From Desulfitobacterium chlororespirans DSM 11544 (GTDB taxonomy: Bacteria > Bacillota > Desulfitobacteriia > Desulfitobacteriales > Desulfitobacteriaceae), in the NCBI RefSeq assembly GCF_900143285.1, contig NZ_FRDN01000018.1, positions 28,898 through 92,897 on the forward strand: a stretch of 64,000 nucleotides of DNA, written 5' to 3'. Shown here one piece after another: positions 17,555 through 26,158 of the stretch. Made by a program: the position numbers and the translations under genes. The first letter of the stretch is position 1, and every line of letters begins with the position of its first letter. The notes below the pieces were generated by a model that worked only from the letters and a program-made list of their open reading frames with translations, was not told the origin of the DNA and searched no databases.

Positions 17555-17677
17555 GTGAAAAAAACTATCTTCACAGCTCTCGCGACATCACTAATGATAC
17601 TTGCTAGTGCTTCTTCAGTATTTGCTTGTGGTTGGTACGCCTATCAGCCCAAGACACCGAAATCATTACAAAAATAA
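17555..17677 (+). CDS. agrD: AgrD-type cyclic lactone autoinducer peptide precursor
   Basis: This 40-residue peptide starts at GTG, 5 bases after AGGAGGTGG. It has a hydrophobic amphipathic leader (residues 3-24, ending VFA), then Cys25-Gly-Trp-Tyr-Ala, then YQPKTPKSLQK. The layout Cys + four residues + xQPxxPxSL matches clostridial AgrD peptides such as that of Clostridium perfringens, where the ring is CLWFT. The predicted signal here is a five-residue thiolactone ring, C-G-W-Y-A, with the tail removed by AgrB. Export and N-terminal trimming cannot be predicted from this sequence. A strong hairpin follows at 17688-17723. Confidence 0.9.
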   Translation: MKKTIFTALATSLMILASASSVFACGWYAYQPKTPKSLQK

Positions 17678-17687
17678 TGTAGTTCCA

Positions 17688-17723
17688 CTTAAGAAGCTGG
17701 GTTTATAACCCGGCTTTCTTAAG
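17688..17723 (+). promoter_or_regulatory. Long hairpin between agrD and the histidine kinase gene
   Basis: CTTAAGAAGCTGGGTT and AACCCGGCTTTCTTAAG pair over about 16 bp with one bulged T and a TAT loop. No T-run follows, so it is not a standard terminator. It sits 10 bases after the agrD stop and ends 14 bases before the kinase ATG, where it could cap the agrBD message or limit read-through into the kinase gene. Confidence 0.65.
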
Positions 17724-17737
17724 AATGGGAGGGAAAG

Positions 17738-19537
17738 ATGAAGAAAGTTTTTCTAAAAAAGTCAATTATTCAATCGACCTTATTCAGCATAACAATTAGC
17801 ATATTTATGATAACCATGGTATTGATGTTGTTTTTTGGAAAGACCTTTTGGGAAAAAGAGTCTGTTAAACTGGAATATGACTTATTGACTATTGCTCTTG
17901 ATGTAAAGCAGACTATCGATTCAAACCTGCATTTGATTCCTTCCTGCCAAGATGATGTAAATATTCTGCCTAGAACCCAGCAAATGGTGAAACTTGACAA
18001 AGTGGTAAAACCTTTGTTGCAGGAGAAACGCCCCTACTCCGTGGCTTATTATGATTTGGAGTTTGGTTGGATGGTTTCTGAGGGAAAGCAAATAGAGTCT
18101 GTAGAGACGATTCTGGTGGATCTTCATGGTGCTTCAGAAATAAAGGTTCTCAATTACGATTATATAACTTTGGTAAGCGTTCCGGTACAACTGGAAAAAG
18201 GCTTAAAGGGGTATGTGTGGGCTTACGCCACAAAATCCGAATTTGAACTTGGTCCTTTTACGGGGTATAGCATCTCTTTTAGCTTGTTGTTTTTGTCCAT
18301 AGGGATTATTATCATCCTCATTCAAAAGTTTATGAAGGAGATCCAACATCAGTTGGAAGAATTCTCGGAATCCATCGTTCATCCTGAAACCAATCTGTCG
18401 TGGAACTCCCATGGGCTGCCTGAACTTGAGCCAGTTTTAGACAAGATTAAGGGGTATACTCAAGAGCTGAGTGCTATTAATGAAGAGCTTGGGGCTTCAC
18501 AGCGGCGATTTACACAAATCATGGAGGGGATCTCCGATGGTTTATTTTCTATAGATAGAGAGTGGCGGCTTCTTTTTTACAATGATGTAGCGAAGAAGTA
18601 TTTTGATAAGCCTGATGAAGAATTGAAAATGAAAAATATACTCGAAATTTTCCCGAGTTTTTCTAATACAGTAACTTATCAATATATTGCGGAAGTTTTC
18701 ATTACTGCTGAACCTGCCTATTTCGAAGCAGATGGAATGATGACCTCGGAAAGAATTTTCCATACCAGCATCTATCCCTTTGAAGAAGGAATTACGGTCT
18801 TCTTTAGGGATATAACAGAACAAAGGCAACAGCAGCATGAAATGGCGCGACTGGAAAGGCTTAACCTGGTTGGCCAAATGGCCGCCGGAATCAGCCATGA
18901 AATAAGAAATCCTCTCACCACCGTTAAGGGCTTCCTACAATTGCGCGGCATTAAGGTTACGGATCCTGATGAAAAAGAGTACAACGATCTAATGATTTCG
19001 GAAATTGATCGTGCCAATACTATTATTTCCGAGTTTTTATCTTTGGCAAAAGACAATATGGGCAGCACTCAGGAACAGGATATCAATCAGATTATCTATA
19101 GAATTTTCCCGATGATTCAGGCTGATGCCAATAACGGCAATAAAGATCTCATATTGAATTTAAATCCGTTACCCAGCTTATGGCTTAATGAAAATGAAAT
19201 ACGCCAACTGCTCTTGAACTTTGTCCGCAATGCCCTGGAGGTTACTCCACAGGGTGGGTGTGTCATTATACAGACTTACGAGGATAAAAATAATGTGGTC
19301 TTGGCTGTCAAAGATCAAGGGTGCGGTATTCCCGAGGAGATTCGAGATAAGATTGGGACGCCGTTTTTCACAACCAAAGAGAGCGGAACAGGTTTGGGAA
19401 TTGCGATCTCCATGGGCATAGCTCATCGTCACAATGCTGAACTGACGTTTGATACAGGGGATCAGGGAACTACCTTTAAAGTCATATTTAAAAGAAGGAA
19501 TGTCCTCGGCAAAAAAGATGAAGGTGAATTAAGTTGA
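17738..19537 (+). CDS. PAS-containing sensor histidine kinase
   Basis: This 599-residue kinase has a membrane segment near residues 17-39, an extracellular region to about residue 165, a second membrane segment near 172-194, then a PAS domain starting around residue 255 (IMEGISDGLFSIDREWRLLF). The phospho-accepting motif AAGISHEIRNPLTTVKGFLQ puts His near residue 386. HATPase motifs follow: FVRNALEVTP, VKDQGCGIP and TGLGIAISMGI. It resembles sporulation kinases (KinB/KinC type) rather than the GHKL AgrC kinases. It follows agrD and may be the peptide receptor or a Spo0 phosphorelay kinase; no response-regulator gene is adjacent. RBS GGGAGGGAAAG precedes the ATG. Confidence 0.85.
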   Translation: MKKVFLKKSIIQSTLFSITISIFMITMVLMLFFGKTFWEKESVKLEYDLLTIALDVKQTIDSNLHLIPSCQDDVNILPRTQQMVKLDKVVKPLLQEKRPYSVAYYDLEFGWMVSEGKQIESVETILVDLHGASEIKVLNYDYITLVSVPVQLEKGLKGYVWAYATKSEFELGPFTGYSISFSLLFLSIGIIIILIQKFMKEIQHQLEEFSESIVHPETNLSWNSHGLPELEPVLDKIKGYTQELSAINEELGASQRRFTQIMEGISDGLFSIDREWRLLFYNDVAKKYFDKPDEELKMKNILEIFPSFSNTVTYQYIAEVFITAEPAYFEADGMMTSERIFHTSIYPFEEGITVFFRDITEQRQQQHEMARLERLNLVGQMAAGISHEIRNPLTTVKGFLQLRGIKVTDPDEKEYNDLMISEIDRANTIISEFLSLAKDNMGSTQEQDINQIIYRIFPMIQADANNGNKDLILNLNPLPSLWLNENEIRQLLLNFVRNALEVTPQGGCVIIQTYEDKNNVVLAVKDQGCGIPEEIRDKIGTPFFTTKESGTGLGIAISMGIAHRHNAELTFDTGDQGTTFKVIFKRRNVLGKKDEGELS

Positions 19538-19610
19538 CAGAATAATGGCTGTTTGGTTAAACTGGAATAAATTTATCGCGAAATAACGTGTTTTTATGGA
19601 GGAGCAAGAA

Positions 19611-20693
19611 ATGTACACCATGCAACAGCCACTGCCAGCAGAGTATCTTAGCCTTAGCGAGGAAGAGATGGATCGGCGGATACGAAAGGTGAAAGAAGAT
19701 CTGGGTTCCCGGCTGCTGATATTGGGCCATCATTATCAACGGGACGAGGTTGTCCGCTATGCCGATTACCGGGGGGACTCCTTGAGGCTCTCTCAATTGG
19801 CGGCTCAGGCCGAAGCGGAGTACATCGTTTTCTGCGGTGTCCACTTTATGGCGGAAACGGCTGATATCCTGACAGTTCCGGAGCAGAAGGTGATTTTGCC
19901 TGATCTGGGAGCAGGGTGTCCGATGGCTGATATGGCAGATATCGAAGATGTTGAGCGGTGCTGGGAACAGCTCGTCGCTCAGTATGATGAAGAGTTCATT
20001 CCAGTGACCTACGTCAATTCCTCGGCAGAGGTTAAAGCTTTTTGCGGACGCCATGGAGGCCTGACTTGCACCTCCTCCAATGCCATGAAAATCCTCAAAA
20101 CTCTGTTTAGCCAGGGCAAGCGCATCCTTTTCCTGCCTGATGAGCATCTTGGGCGCAATTCAGCGATGCATCTGGGCCTGGAGGAGAAAGACATGTTCTT
20201 ATGGCATCGGGAGGAATGGGAGATGGAGCTGCCGGAGGCTGCACCGAAGATTATCCTTTGGGATGGCTATTGCGGAGTTCATCAGAGATTCACGCCGGCC
20301 CATGTGGATTATGTCCGGGTAAAATATCCCGGTGTTACGGTGATTGTTCACCCGGAGTGCAGCCATGCTGTGGTGGAAAAGGCGGATTTGGACGGTTCCA
20401 CCGATTTTATTATCCGCCAAATCACAGGTGCTCCGGAAGGAAGCATTTGGGCTGTGGGAACGGAGATTAATCTTGTCAGCCGACTAGCTAAGGAAAATCC
20501 GGATAAAAAGATAGTCAGTCTTAATGAGAATACTTGTCTCTGTGTGATGATGAGCCGCATCAGTCAACCTCACTTGCTTTGGACTCTGGAGAACCTGGCC
20601 CAGGGTAATGTGGTGAATCAGATCACCGTGAAGCCCGAGATCGCCAAAGAGGCCATTGTGGCACTGGATAGAATGCTGGAAATGAGTAAATAG
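19611..20693 (+). CDS. nadA: Quinolinate synthase
   Basis: This protein of about 360 residues matches NadA, which condenses iminoaspartate and dihydroxyacetone phosphate to quinolinate using a [4Fe-4S] cluster. GHHYQRDEVVRYADYRGDS near residue 44, VFCGVHFMAETADIL near residue 78, the TCTSSNAMK segment near residue 155, HPECSHAV near residue 250 and NENTCLCVMM near residue 305 are present; the last two and CGVHFM supply the cluster cysteines. ATG at 19611 is preferred because GGAGG lies 7 bases upstream, while ATG at 19596 would include that site in the coding region. nadB and nadC are not adjacent. A terminator follows. Confidence 0.92.
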   Translation: MYTMQQPLPAEYLSLSEEEMDRRIRKVKEDLGSRLLILGHHYQRDEVVRYADYRGDSLRLSQLAAQAEAEYIVFCGVHFMAETADILTVPEQKVILPDLGAGCPMADMADIEDVERCWEQLVAQYDEEFIPVTYVNSSAEVKAFCGRHGGLTCTSSNAMKILKTLFSQGKRILFLPDEHLGRNSAMHLGLEEKDMFLWHREEWEMELPEAAPKIILWDGYCGVHQRFTPAHVDYVRVKYPGVTVIVHPECSHAVVEKADLDGSTDFIIRQITGAPEGSIWAVGTEINLVSRLAKENPDKKIVSLNENTCLCVMMSRISQPHLLWTLENLAQGNVVNQITVKPEIAKEAIVALDRMLEMSK

Positions 20694-20718
20694 ATAAGAT
20701 TCCTCTATGGAGTAAGGG

Positions 20719-20741
20719 AAGAGCTTTCGGGCTCTTTCTTT
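20719..20741 (+). terminator. Terminator after nadA
   Basis: AAGAGC and GCTCTT pair around a 6-base loop, followed by TCTTTTTAT. It starts 26 bases after the nadA stop. Confidence 0.6.
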
Positions 20742-20775
20742 TTATGTAGAATATTCATAATATTTGGTTAAATTC

Positions 20776-20804
20776 TTTACTTCTTTTTTCTATCCCTCTA
20801 TAAT
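20776..20804 (+). promoter_or_regulatory. Predicted promoter of the PAS-Fis regulator gene
   Basis: TTTACT at 20776-20781 and perfect TATAAT at 20799-20804 are 17 bases apart. The -10 is fused to a TGTATACA palindrome at 20804-20811. Confidence 0.5.
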
Positions 20805-20838
20805 GTATACACAAGAGACAGAAAATAAGGAGGATAAA

Positions 20839-21435
20839 ATGAGTAGAGTTATTCATGCCATCACGACACCCGTTATTCCGCAATGGGATCGTGAACTCCT
20901 ATTTAAAATCTTGGACAACATTCATGATGTGGTTCTCGTTATTGACGCGGATACCACGATTGTGTATGCCAATGAAGCCTATGTCAAAAGCCTGGGAGTC
21001 CCTGTGACAAAGGTTTTGGGCCGAAGGCTCGATAGGATCGAGCCCAATTCATCTACTATTAATTGTTTAAAGACGGGGATGCCCAGCCAAGGCAGGGAAT
21101 ATGTGGAATCCTTGAACTTTGAAGTAGTAAGTAATACCTTTCCGCTTTATCATGATGAGCGCATTGTCGGTGCGGTATCCATTTTTAGAAACATCACAGG
21201 GGCGGCTGGGCTGAGCCAAGAACTTATTAGTGATATGGATCATGTGCGGAGGGAAAATCCTTATAACATGAAGGAAATCACCTCTCGTCTGGAAAAGGAA
21301 TTGATTATCTCAGCTTTGGGCAATTACAACAATAACCGTACCCAGGCCATGAAGGCTTTAGGGATTTCGCGGCGGGCTTTTTATGATAAACTGCGGAAAT
21401 ATGGAATTGAAGACCGGGATAAAGAAATGAGTTAG
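20839..21435 (+). CDS. PAS domain plus Fis-type HTH regulator lacking the AAA+ domain
   Basis: This protein of about 198 residues has an N-terminal PAS domain (LDNIHDVVLVIDADTTIVYA near residue 25) and a C-terminal Fis-type helix-turn-helix (ELIISALGNYNNNRTQAMKALGISRRAFYDKLRKYGI). Activators of sigma-54 promoters normally carry an AAA+ ATPase between these parts; here only about 30 residues join them. It therefore cannot activate sigma-54 by itself and probably acts as a repressor or ordinary activator. ATG at 20839 follows AAGGAGGATAAA; upstream in-frame codons lie across the promoter. It stands in front of the dehydrogenase remnant, the DUF362 gene and the nitroreductase gene. Confidence 0.75.
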   Translation: MSRVIHAITTPVIPQWDRELLFKILDNIHDVVLVIDADTTIVYANEAYVKSLGVPVTKVLGRRLDRIEPNSSTINCLKTGMPSQGREYVESLNFEVVSNTFPLYHDERIVGAVSIFRNITGAAGLSQELISDMDHVRRENPYNMKEITSRLEKELIISALGNYNNNRTQAMKALGISRRAFYDKLRKYGIEDRDKEMS

Positions 21436-21469
21436 TCATTCCAGAAAGCTCAGGTGAGGAGGTTGGATT

Positions 21470-21724
21470 ATGAGGCTGGAAGATATTAAAAAGATGGGTG
21501 TGGTCGGGGCCGGAAATATGGGACACCAGATTGCTTTAAGCTGTGCTCTGGCCGGTTATCAAGTGATCTGTACGGATATCAGCCAGGCTATGTTGGATAA
21601 GGCGGAAGCCTTTGCTCAGTCGTATCTGCCGGAACGGGTGGCTAAAGGGAAGATGACTCAAGGGGAATGGGGCAGGAAAGCCGGTAAGGGATTCTATACT
21701 TACGGAGGGGCGTCCCATGAGTAA
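21470..21724 (+). pseudogene. Internally deleted 3-hydroxyacyl-CoA dehydrogenase remnant
   Basis: This 84-residue frame begins like a 3-hydroxybutyryl-CoA dehydrogenase: VVGAGNMGHQIALSCALAGY gives the NAD-binding GxGxxG motif, and LPERVAKGKMTQ is the usual stretch near residue 60. It then jumps directly to GRKAGKGFYTYGG, which is the normal C-terminus of the family near residue 270. About 200 central residues, including the catalytic His and most of the substrate domain, are missing. The join is in frame, and the GAGGAGG site and start are intact, so it can still be translated. Its end overlaps the DUF362 start by 8 bases. A full-length relative lies at 39230. Confidence 0.85.
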
Positions 21725-23018
21725 AGCTTCCGTTTCCTTGGTCAAGGTTTCTGAGGTGTATGAATCTCTTGGCCAGGCTCTCGATCTGTGCGACGGATTG
21801 GCCGGGCTGCAGGTCGATGACAAAATTTTGCTGAAACCCAATATTGTCAGTTGGGATTTTGACTATCCGTTTCCACCTTATGGGGTCGTGACCACCAGCA
21901 CTGTAATGCAAGCTCTGGTTCAGATCCTTGTGGAAAGAGGATTTAAAAATCTAATCATCGGTGAGGGCTCTCTTCCGGGGACAAAGCCTCAGGGAGACGC
22001 CATCTATGAGGCTTTGGGGTATGGTAAACTCCGGGATAGGTATGGGGTCAGACTGGTTGATTTCAATGCGGAGCCTTTTATCACCACTGATTATGGAGAC
22101 GGTTTTAAGCTGGATATCGCTCAAGAAGCTTTGGCAGTGGACAAAATTATCAATATTCCCGTTTTGAAAACCCATAACCAAGCCAAGGTATCTCTGGGAA
22201 TCAAAAACCTTAAGGGGTGCCTGAGCCGCCGTTCTAAGCAATTCTGTCACGGTCTGGATCAGGAAGAATTGAATCTGACCTTTCCCCGCATCATTGAGAA
22301 GCTTCCAGTGGCTTTGACTATTATCGACGGTCTTTACACCCTTGAAAAAGGACCGGGACCTACTGGAAAGGCGTATCCCAAAGGGCTCTTGCTGGCCTCC
22401 AGGGATCCCTTGGCCTGCGATCTGGTCGGGGCGGTTGTGCTGGGTTATGGGGCCCAAGAGGTACCCCATCTGGCCTTTTATGCTGAGAAGCATGGCTATA
22501 GCCTGGAGCTGTCGGACTATGAGGTTAAAGGTGAGAGTATTGAAGGGTACCAGGGGCGTATCGACTATGATTTTGAGTGGAGTGAGGATAATACCGGGCC
22601 GGCCGGTTTTGAAAAGCGGGGCATAACCGGCTTGGCTATACGGAAGTATGACAGCAGCTTATGTACAGGATGTTCCGTGCAGTTTAATCCCATGCTGATT
22701 CTTCTTGCCTCAGCTTATAAGGGAGAGCCTTTCAATCGCATCGAATTGGTCAGCGGTAAACAGCAATTGGCCTCGGCGGATTTTAATACCACTATCCTCT
22801 TTGGTAAATGTGCTTGCCATTTGAACAAAAATAACCCCAATATCAACCAAGCTATTACCTTATGGGGCTGTCCGCCTGATCTGGAGAAGATGGTGGAGGA
22901 ACTGGGAAAAGAGGGCATTCAGTGTGATTTTAATGAATATGTCCGTTTCCGCAATTATCTTTTTGACCGGTATAAGGGCAAGGAGGGCTATAATCCGGAG
23001 GATTGGACTATAGAATAA
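21717..23018 (+). CDS. DUF362-domain protein
   Basis: This 433-residue protein has the DUF362 core: a KPNIVSWD segment near residue 40, a IGEGSLPGT motif near residue 80, and NIPVLKTHNQAKVSLGIKNLKGC near residues 142-164. The C-terminal third has a set of cysteines, CTGCS near residue 312, CAC near residue 363 and WGCPP near residue 384, which could hold a metal or Fe-S centre but do not form a standard ferredoxin motif. The function of the family is not established. ATG at 21717 overlaps the dehydrogenase remnant, and the ribosome-binding site ACGGAGGGG lies inside that remnant. A nitroreductase gene follows after 35 bases. Confidence 0.75.
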   Translation: MSKASVSLVKVSEVYESLGQALDLCDGLAGLQVDDKILLKPNIVSWDFDYPFPPYGVVTTSTVMQALVQILVERGFKNLIIGEGSLPGTKPQGDAIYEALGYGKLRDRYGVRLVDFNAEPFITTDYGDGFKLDIAQEALAVDKIINIPVLKTHNQAKVSLGIKNLKGCLSRRSKQFCHGLDQEELNLTFPRIIEKLPVALTIIDGLYTLEKGPGPTGKAYPKGLLLASRDPLACDLVGAVVLGYGAQEVPHLAFYAEKHGYSLELSDYEVKGESIEGYQGRIDYDFEWSEDNTGPAGFEKRGITGLAIRKYDSSLCTGCSVQFNPMLILLASAYKGEPFNRIELVSGKQQLASADFNTTILFGKCACHLNKNNPNINQAITLWGCPPDLEKMVEELGKEGIQCDFNEYVRFRNYLFDRYKGKEGYNPEDWTIE

Positions 23019-23053
23019 AAAGATAAGGGCCTAGGCCCGGGAGGGGTAAGACA

Positions 23054-23668
23054 ATGGATGTAAAAACTGCCATGCTGGAGAGGCACAGTATCCGTAAATT
23101 CAAGCCGGACCCTGTGCCTGAGGAGATGCTGAGAGAATTGCTGGAGGCCGCCCGTTTGGCGCCTTCAGGAACCAATCAGCAGCCTTGGCGCTTTATCGTG
23201 GTCAAAAATCAGGAGGTTAAGGAGAAGATCCAGGGAGCTGCTTTTGATAAGAAGTTCTTGAGCGAAGCTCCGGTGCTTTTGGTATGCTGTGCCGATCTTT
23301 CAACCTATGCCACCAATACCCGCAGAAGGCTTCAGGAGTTAGTGGATGCGGGAGTGTTCAGGGAAGAAGAGGTTGCCAACTATCCTAATGCGGATAAGCC
23401 GATGGACGCTGAGACGTTGCAGGGGTATAAGCCCCATGCCATGCTGAATGTGGCCATTGCCACTGAGCACATTGCCCTGCGTGCCGTGTCTCTGGGTTTA
23501 GGTACCTGCTGGGTACAATTGATGAAGGCCAGAGAGATCAGCAAGATTCTGGATTTGCCGGAACATCTCATTGTGACTGTGCTGATGCCGGTGGGTTTTC
23601 CGGATCAAAGCCCCGGTATGCGGCCCCGGCTGAAGCTTGAGGAGATTATCTATAAGGTTATTGAATAG
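23054..23668 (+). CDS. Nitroreductase-family FMN protein
   Basis: This 204-residue protein belongs to the nitroreductase family of FMN-dependent enzymes. RHSIRKFKPDPVPEEMLREL near residue 10 and AARLAPSGTNQQPWRFIVVK near residue 32 give the FMN phosphate-binding arginines and the S-G-x-N-x-Q-P-W motif. LGLGTCWVQLM near residue 146 and the PVGFPDQSP segment near residue 180 are also typical. It reduces nitro groups, quinones or flavins with NAD(P)H; the substrate is unknown. RBS GGGAGGGG lies 8 bases before the ATG. It probably shares a transcript with the DUF362 gene. Confidence 0.85.
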   Translation: MDVKTAMLERHSIRKFKPDPVPEEMLRELLEAARLAPSGTNQQPWRFIVVKNQEVKEKIQGAAFDKKFLSEAPVLLVCCADLSTYATNTRRRLQELVDAGVFREEEVANYPNADKPMDAETLQGYKPHAMLNVAIATEHIALRAVSLGLGTCWVQLMKAREISKILDLPEHLIVTVLMPVGFPDQSPGMRPRLKLEEIIYKVIE

Positions 23669-23709
23669 AAGGATGAGTCCCTTTCGGTACCGAATGGATG
23701 ACATAAATA

Positions 23710-23738
23710 TTGTATACATCTCAAAAACCTGTTGAAAT
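23710..23738 (+). promoter_or_regulatory. glnN promoter, same architecture as the gltB promoter
   Basis: TTGTAT (23710-23715) and TGAAAT (23733-23738) are 17 bases apart. The spacer starts ACAT and contains AAAAC, as in the gltB promoter at 54998-55026. The -35 overlaps a TGTATACA palindrome. Confidence 0.5.
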
Positions 23739-23747
23739 AACCGCATG

Positions 23748-23841
23748 TTCTGTGTTACTTTTAATGCAGAAATTTTATAAATGAAGAGCAAAGGCGCTCA
23801 TAAGGAATGTACAAGGGTACATTTCTTAGGGCGCTTTTTTT
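23748..23841 (+). ncRNA. glnN leader: two hexaloop hairpins, the second overlapping a terminator
   Basis: Hairpin 1 (23748-23771) has a 9-bp stem with two G-U pairs and loop ACTTTT. Hairpin 2 (23786-23799) is GAGC-[AAAGGC]-GCTC. Hairpin 2 overlaps the 5' arm of a long terminator (23790-23841) built from AAGGAATGTAC and GTACATTTCTT plus GCGC pairs and ending in a T-run. Hairpin 2 and the terminator cannot form together, which is the layout of ANTAR-protein targets; the hexaloop has the A1 and G4 those proteins need. Loop 1 has A1 but not G4. The gltB leader carries the same hairpin 2 and a similar terminator. An ANTAR mechanism is inferred. Confidence 0.6.
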
Positions 23842-23871
23842 ATTTGCTGTATTTGAAAGGGGAAAAGGGCA

Positions 23872-25959
23872 ATGAAGATCTTCGGAATGAATGTGTTTAA
23901 CGACAGCGTGATGCGGGAAAGACTTCCTAAAAACATCTACAAATCTTTAAAAAACACCATTGACAATGGGCTGCCTCTGGAGCCCAGCGTTGCTGAAGTC
24001 GTGGCCAGTGCTATGAAAGATTGGGCTATTGAAAAGGGGGCGACCCACTATACCCACTGGTTCCAACCCTTGACAGGCTTAACTGCTGAAAAACATGACT
24101 CTTTTATTGCTCCGACCAACGATGGACGGGTGATCATGGAGTTTTCCGGGAAGGAACTCATTAAGGGCGAGCCGGATGCCTCTTCTTTTCCCAATGGCGG
24201 AATTCGTTCTACTTTTGAAGCCCGTGGTTATACAGCCTGGGATTGTACATCACCGGCCTTCTTAAGGGAAGAAGGAACCAATATCGTGCTGTGCATTCCC
24301 ACTGCTTTCTGTGCTTATACCGGTGAAGCTTTGGACAATAAAACCCCTCTGCTCCGTTCTATGGAGGCCTTATCCAAGCAAGCGGTGCGGATTCTCAGAC
24401 TTTTTGGTGATGAGGAAACCACCCGTATCTCCAGCACTGTAGGACCTGAGCAAGAGTACTTCCTGATCGACAAAGCCTATTACGAAAACAGAATGGACCT
24501 GGTTCTTACAGGCCGCACCCTTTTTGGAGCGAAGCCTCCTAAGGGTCAGGAAATGGAAGATCAATACTTTGGCAGCATCAATGAGCGGGTATCGGCGTTC
24601 ATGCATGATGTGAATGTGGAGGCCTGGAAGCTGGGCATCGCTGCCAAGACTCAGCATAAGGAAGTGGCTCCCGGTCAGTATGAAATCGCGCCTATTTTCA
24701 GCGTGACCAATGTGGCGACGGATCACAATCAATTGATCATGGATATCTTAAAGAAGGTGGCCAACCGCCATGGCTTAGTGTGTCTTCTTCATGAAAAGCC
24801 CTTCGCCGGTGTCAATGGCTCCGGTAAGCATAATAACTGGGCCTTGGGAACCAATTCCGGGAAGAATCTCTTGGATCCGGGACGCACACCCCATGAAAAC
24901 GCTCAATTCCTCACCTTCCTTTGCGCTGTGCTGAAGGCCGTGGATGAGCACGCGGATTTGCTGCGGGCTTCTGCTGCCAATCCGGGCAATGACCATCGCT
25001 TGGGTGCCAATGAAGCGCCGCCGGCTATTATCTCTGTCTTCTTAGGGGACCAGCTAAGCGATATTTTAGCTCAATTGCAAAATGGCGGCCTGACTCATTC
25101 TATAGCAGAAAGCCGCATGAATATCGGTGCCTCCACTTTACCTGTTTTGAGGAAAGATTCCACCGATCGGAACCGGACTTCACCCTTCGCCTTTACCGGC
25201 AATAAATTCGAATTCCGGATGGTTCCTTCTTCGCTCTCCATTGCCGGTCCCAATATTGTTCTGAATTCCATTGTGGCGGAAGCTCTTTGTCAAATGGCGG
25301 ATCGCTTGGAGCAGGCGGAGGACTTCAATGCCGATTTGCAGAAACTTCTCAAAGAGATTGCAGTGAAGCATTCCCGCATCGTTTTCGATGGCAATAACTA
25401 CTCGGATGAATGGGTGGAAGAAGCGGAGCGCCGGGGACTGCCCAATATTCGCTCCACTGTGGATGCTACCCCGGCCTGGGTCACGGAAAAGGCAGTGGCC
25501 CTCTTTGAAAAACATGGTGTTCTCAGTGGAACGGAGCTTCATTCCCGTTATGAAATTCTCCTTGAGCAGTACAACAAAATCATCAATATTGAAGGGCAAA
25601 CGATGCTCACTATGGTCAAACGTCAAATTATGCCCGCCGGGTTGAAAATGATTCAAAATCTGGCGGCCGGGATTGCGGCGGTGAAAGCGGTTTCCAGTGC
25701 ACCTGTCTCTGTCCAGGAAGATCTTTTGAACCAGGTCTCTTCTATAGTGGTGGCAGTGAATGAAAGCCTTCGGGATCTGGAAGAGAAGATCAATAAAGCT
25801 CTGGCTATGGGTGAGGTCTTTGAACAGGGGGTGTTTTATCGGGATGAGGTATTCACCGCTATGAATACTCTCCGGGGGGCTGTGGATCAATTGGAGGAGC
25901 TGGTGGATAAGGAATACTGGCCTTTGCCCAGCTATGCAGACATGTTGTTTAAACTGTAA
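23872..25959 (+). CDS. glnN: Glutamine synthetase type III
   Basis: This 695-residue protein has the size and order of GlnN (GSIII): an N-terminal [17 protein letters not shown] signature, [20 protein letters not shown] near residue 58, and the catalytic blocks [12 protein letters not shown] near residue 193, [18 protein letters not shown] near residue 261 and the [15 protein letters not shown] loop near residue 313. It makes glutamine from glutamate, ammonia and ATP. Expression is probably controlled through the leader at 23748-23841, which resembles the leader of gltB. RBS GAAAGGGGAAAAGGG precedes ATG. A terminator follows at 26015. It is monocistronic. Confidence 0.95.
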   Translation: MKIFGMNVFNDSVMRERLPKNIYKSLKNTIDNGLPLEPSVAEVVASAMKDWAIEKGATHYTHWFQPLTGLTAEKHDSFIAPTNDGRVIMEFSGKELIKGEPDASSFPNGGIRSTFEARGYTAWDCTSPAFLREEGTNIVLCIPTAFCAYTGEALDNKTPLLRSMEALSKQAVRILRLFGDEETTRISSTVGPEQEYFLIDKAYYENRMDLVLTGRTLFGAKPPKGQEMEDQYFGSINERVSAFMHDVNVEAWKLGIAAKTQHKEVAPGQYEIAPIFSVTNVATDHNQLIMDILKKVANRHGLVCLLHEKPFAGVNGSGKHNNWALGTNSGKNLLDPGRTPHENAQFLTFLCAVLKAVDEHADLLRASAANPGNDHRLGANEAPPAIISVFLGDQLSDILAQLQNGGLTHSIAESRMNIGASTLPVLRKDSTDRNRTSPFAFTGNKFEFRMVPSSLSIAGPNIVLNSIVAEALCQMADRLEQAEDFNADLQKLLKEIAVKHSRIVFDGNNYSDEWVEEAERRGLPNIRSTVDATPAWVTEKAVALFEKHGVLSGTELHSRYEILLEQYNKIINIEGQTMLTMVKRQIMPAGLKMIQNLAAGIAAVKAVSSAPVSVQEDLLNQVSSIVVAVNESLRDLEEKINKALAMGEVFEQGVFYRDEVFTAMNTLRGAVDQLEELVDKEYWPLPSYADMLFKL

Positions 25960-26014
25960 GCTGTAAGGTTTGGTTCAGGTATAAATACTTCTGATTTTAT
26001 TGGGAAGAAGAGGA

Positions 26015-26060
26015 AAGGCCACCGATACGTCTTTGCGGATTGTATTGGTGGCCTTCTTTT
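26015..26060 (+). terminator. Terminator after glnN
   Basis: AAGGCCACCGATAC and GTATTGGTGGCCTT form a 14-bp stem (one G-U pair) with a 13-base loop, followed by CTTTT. It may also stop transcription from the converging YibE/F gene. Confidence 0.75.
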
Positions 26061-26158
26061 CGATTGCGAAGTGAGCAAAGCCGCTTTTAAGAAATGAATG
26101 GTGGTTCAAATCATGCACTGGTGCACAATTTGAACTCTCTTCCCCGTGGGGTCTTGTC

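Noticed and set aside
17738..19537. AgrC-type GHKL receptor
   Set aside because: The protein has two membrane segments, a PAS domain and HEIRNP/HATPase motifs of sporulation-type kinases, not the six-segment GHKL form.
23748..23841. T-box riboswitch before glnN
   Set aside because: The conserved T-box sequence with GGTGG is absent, and the regulated gene is not a tRNA-linked one. The hexaloop/terminator layout fits better.
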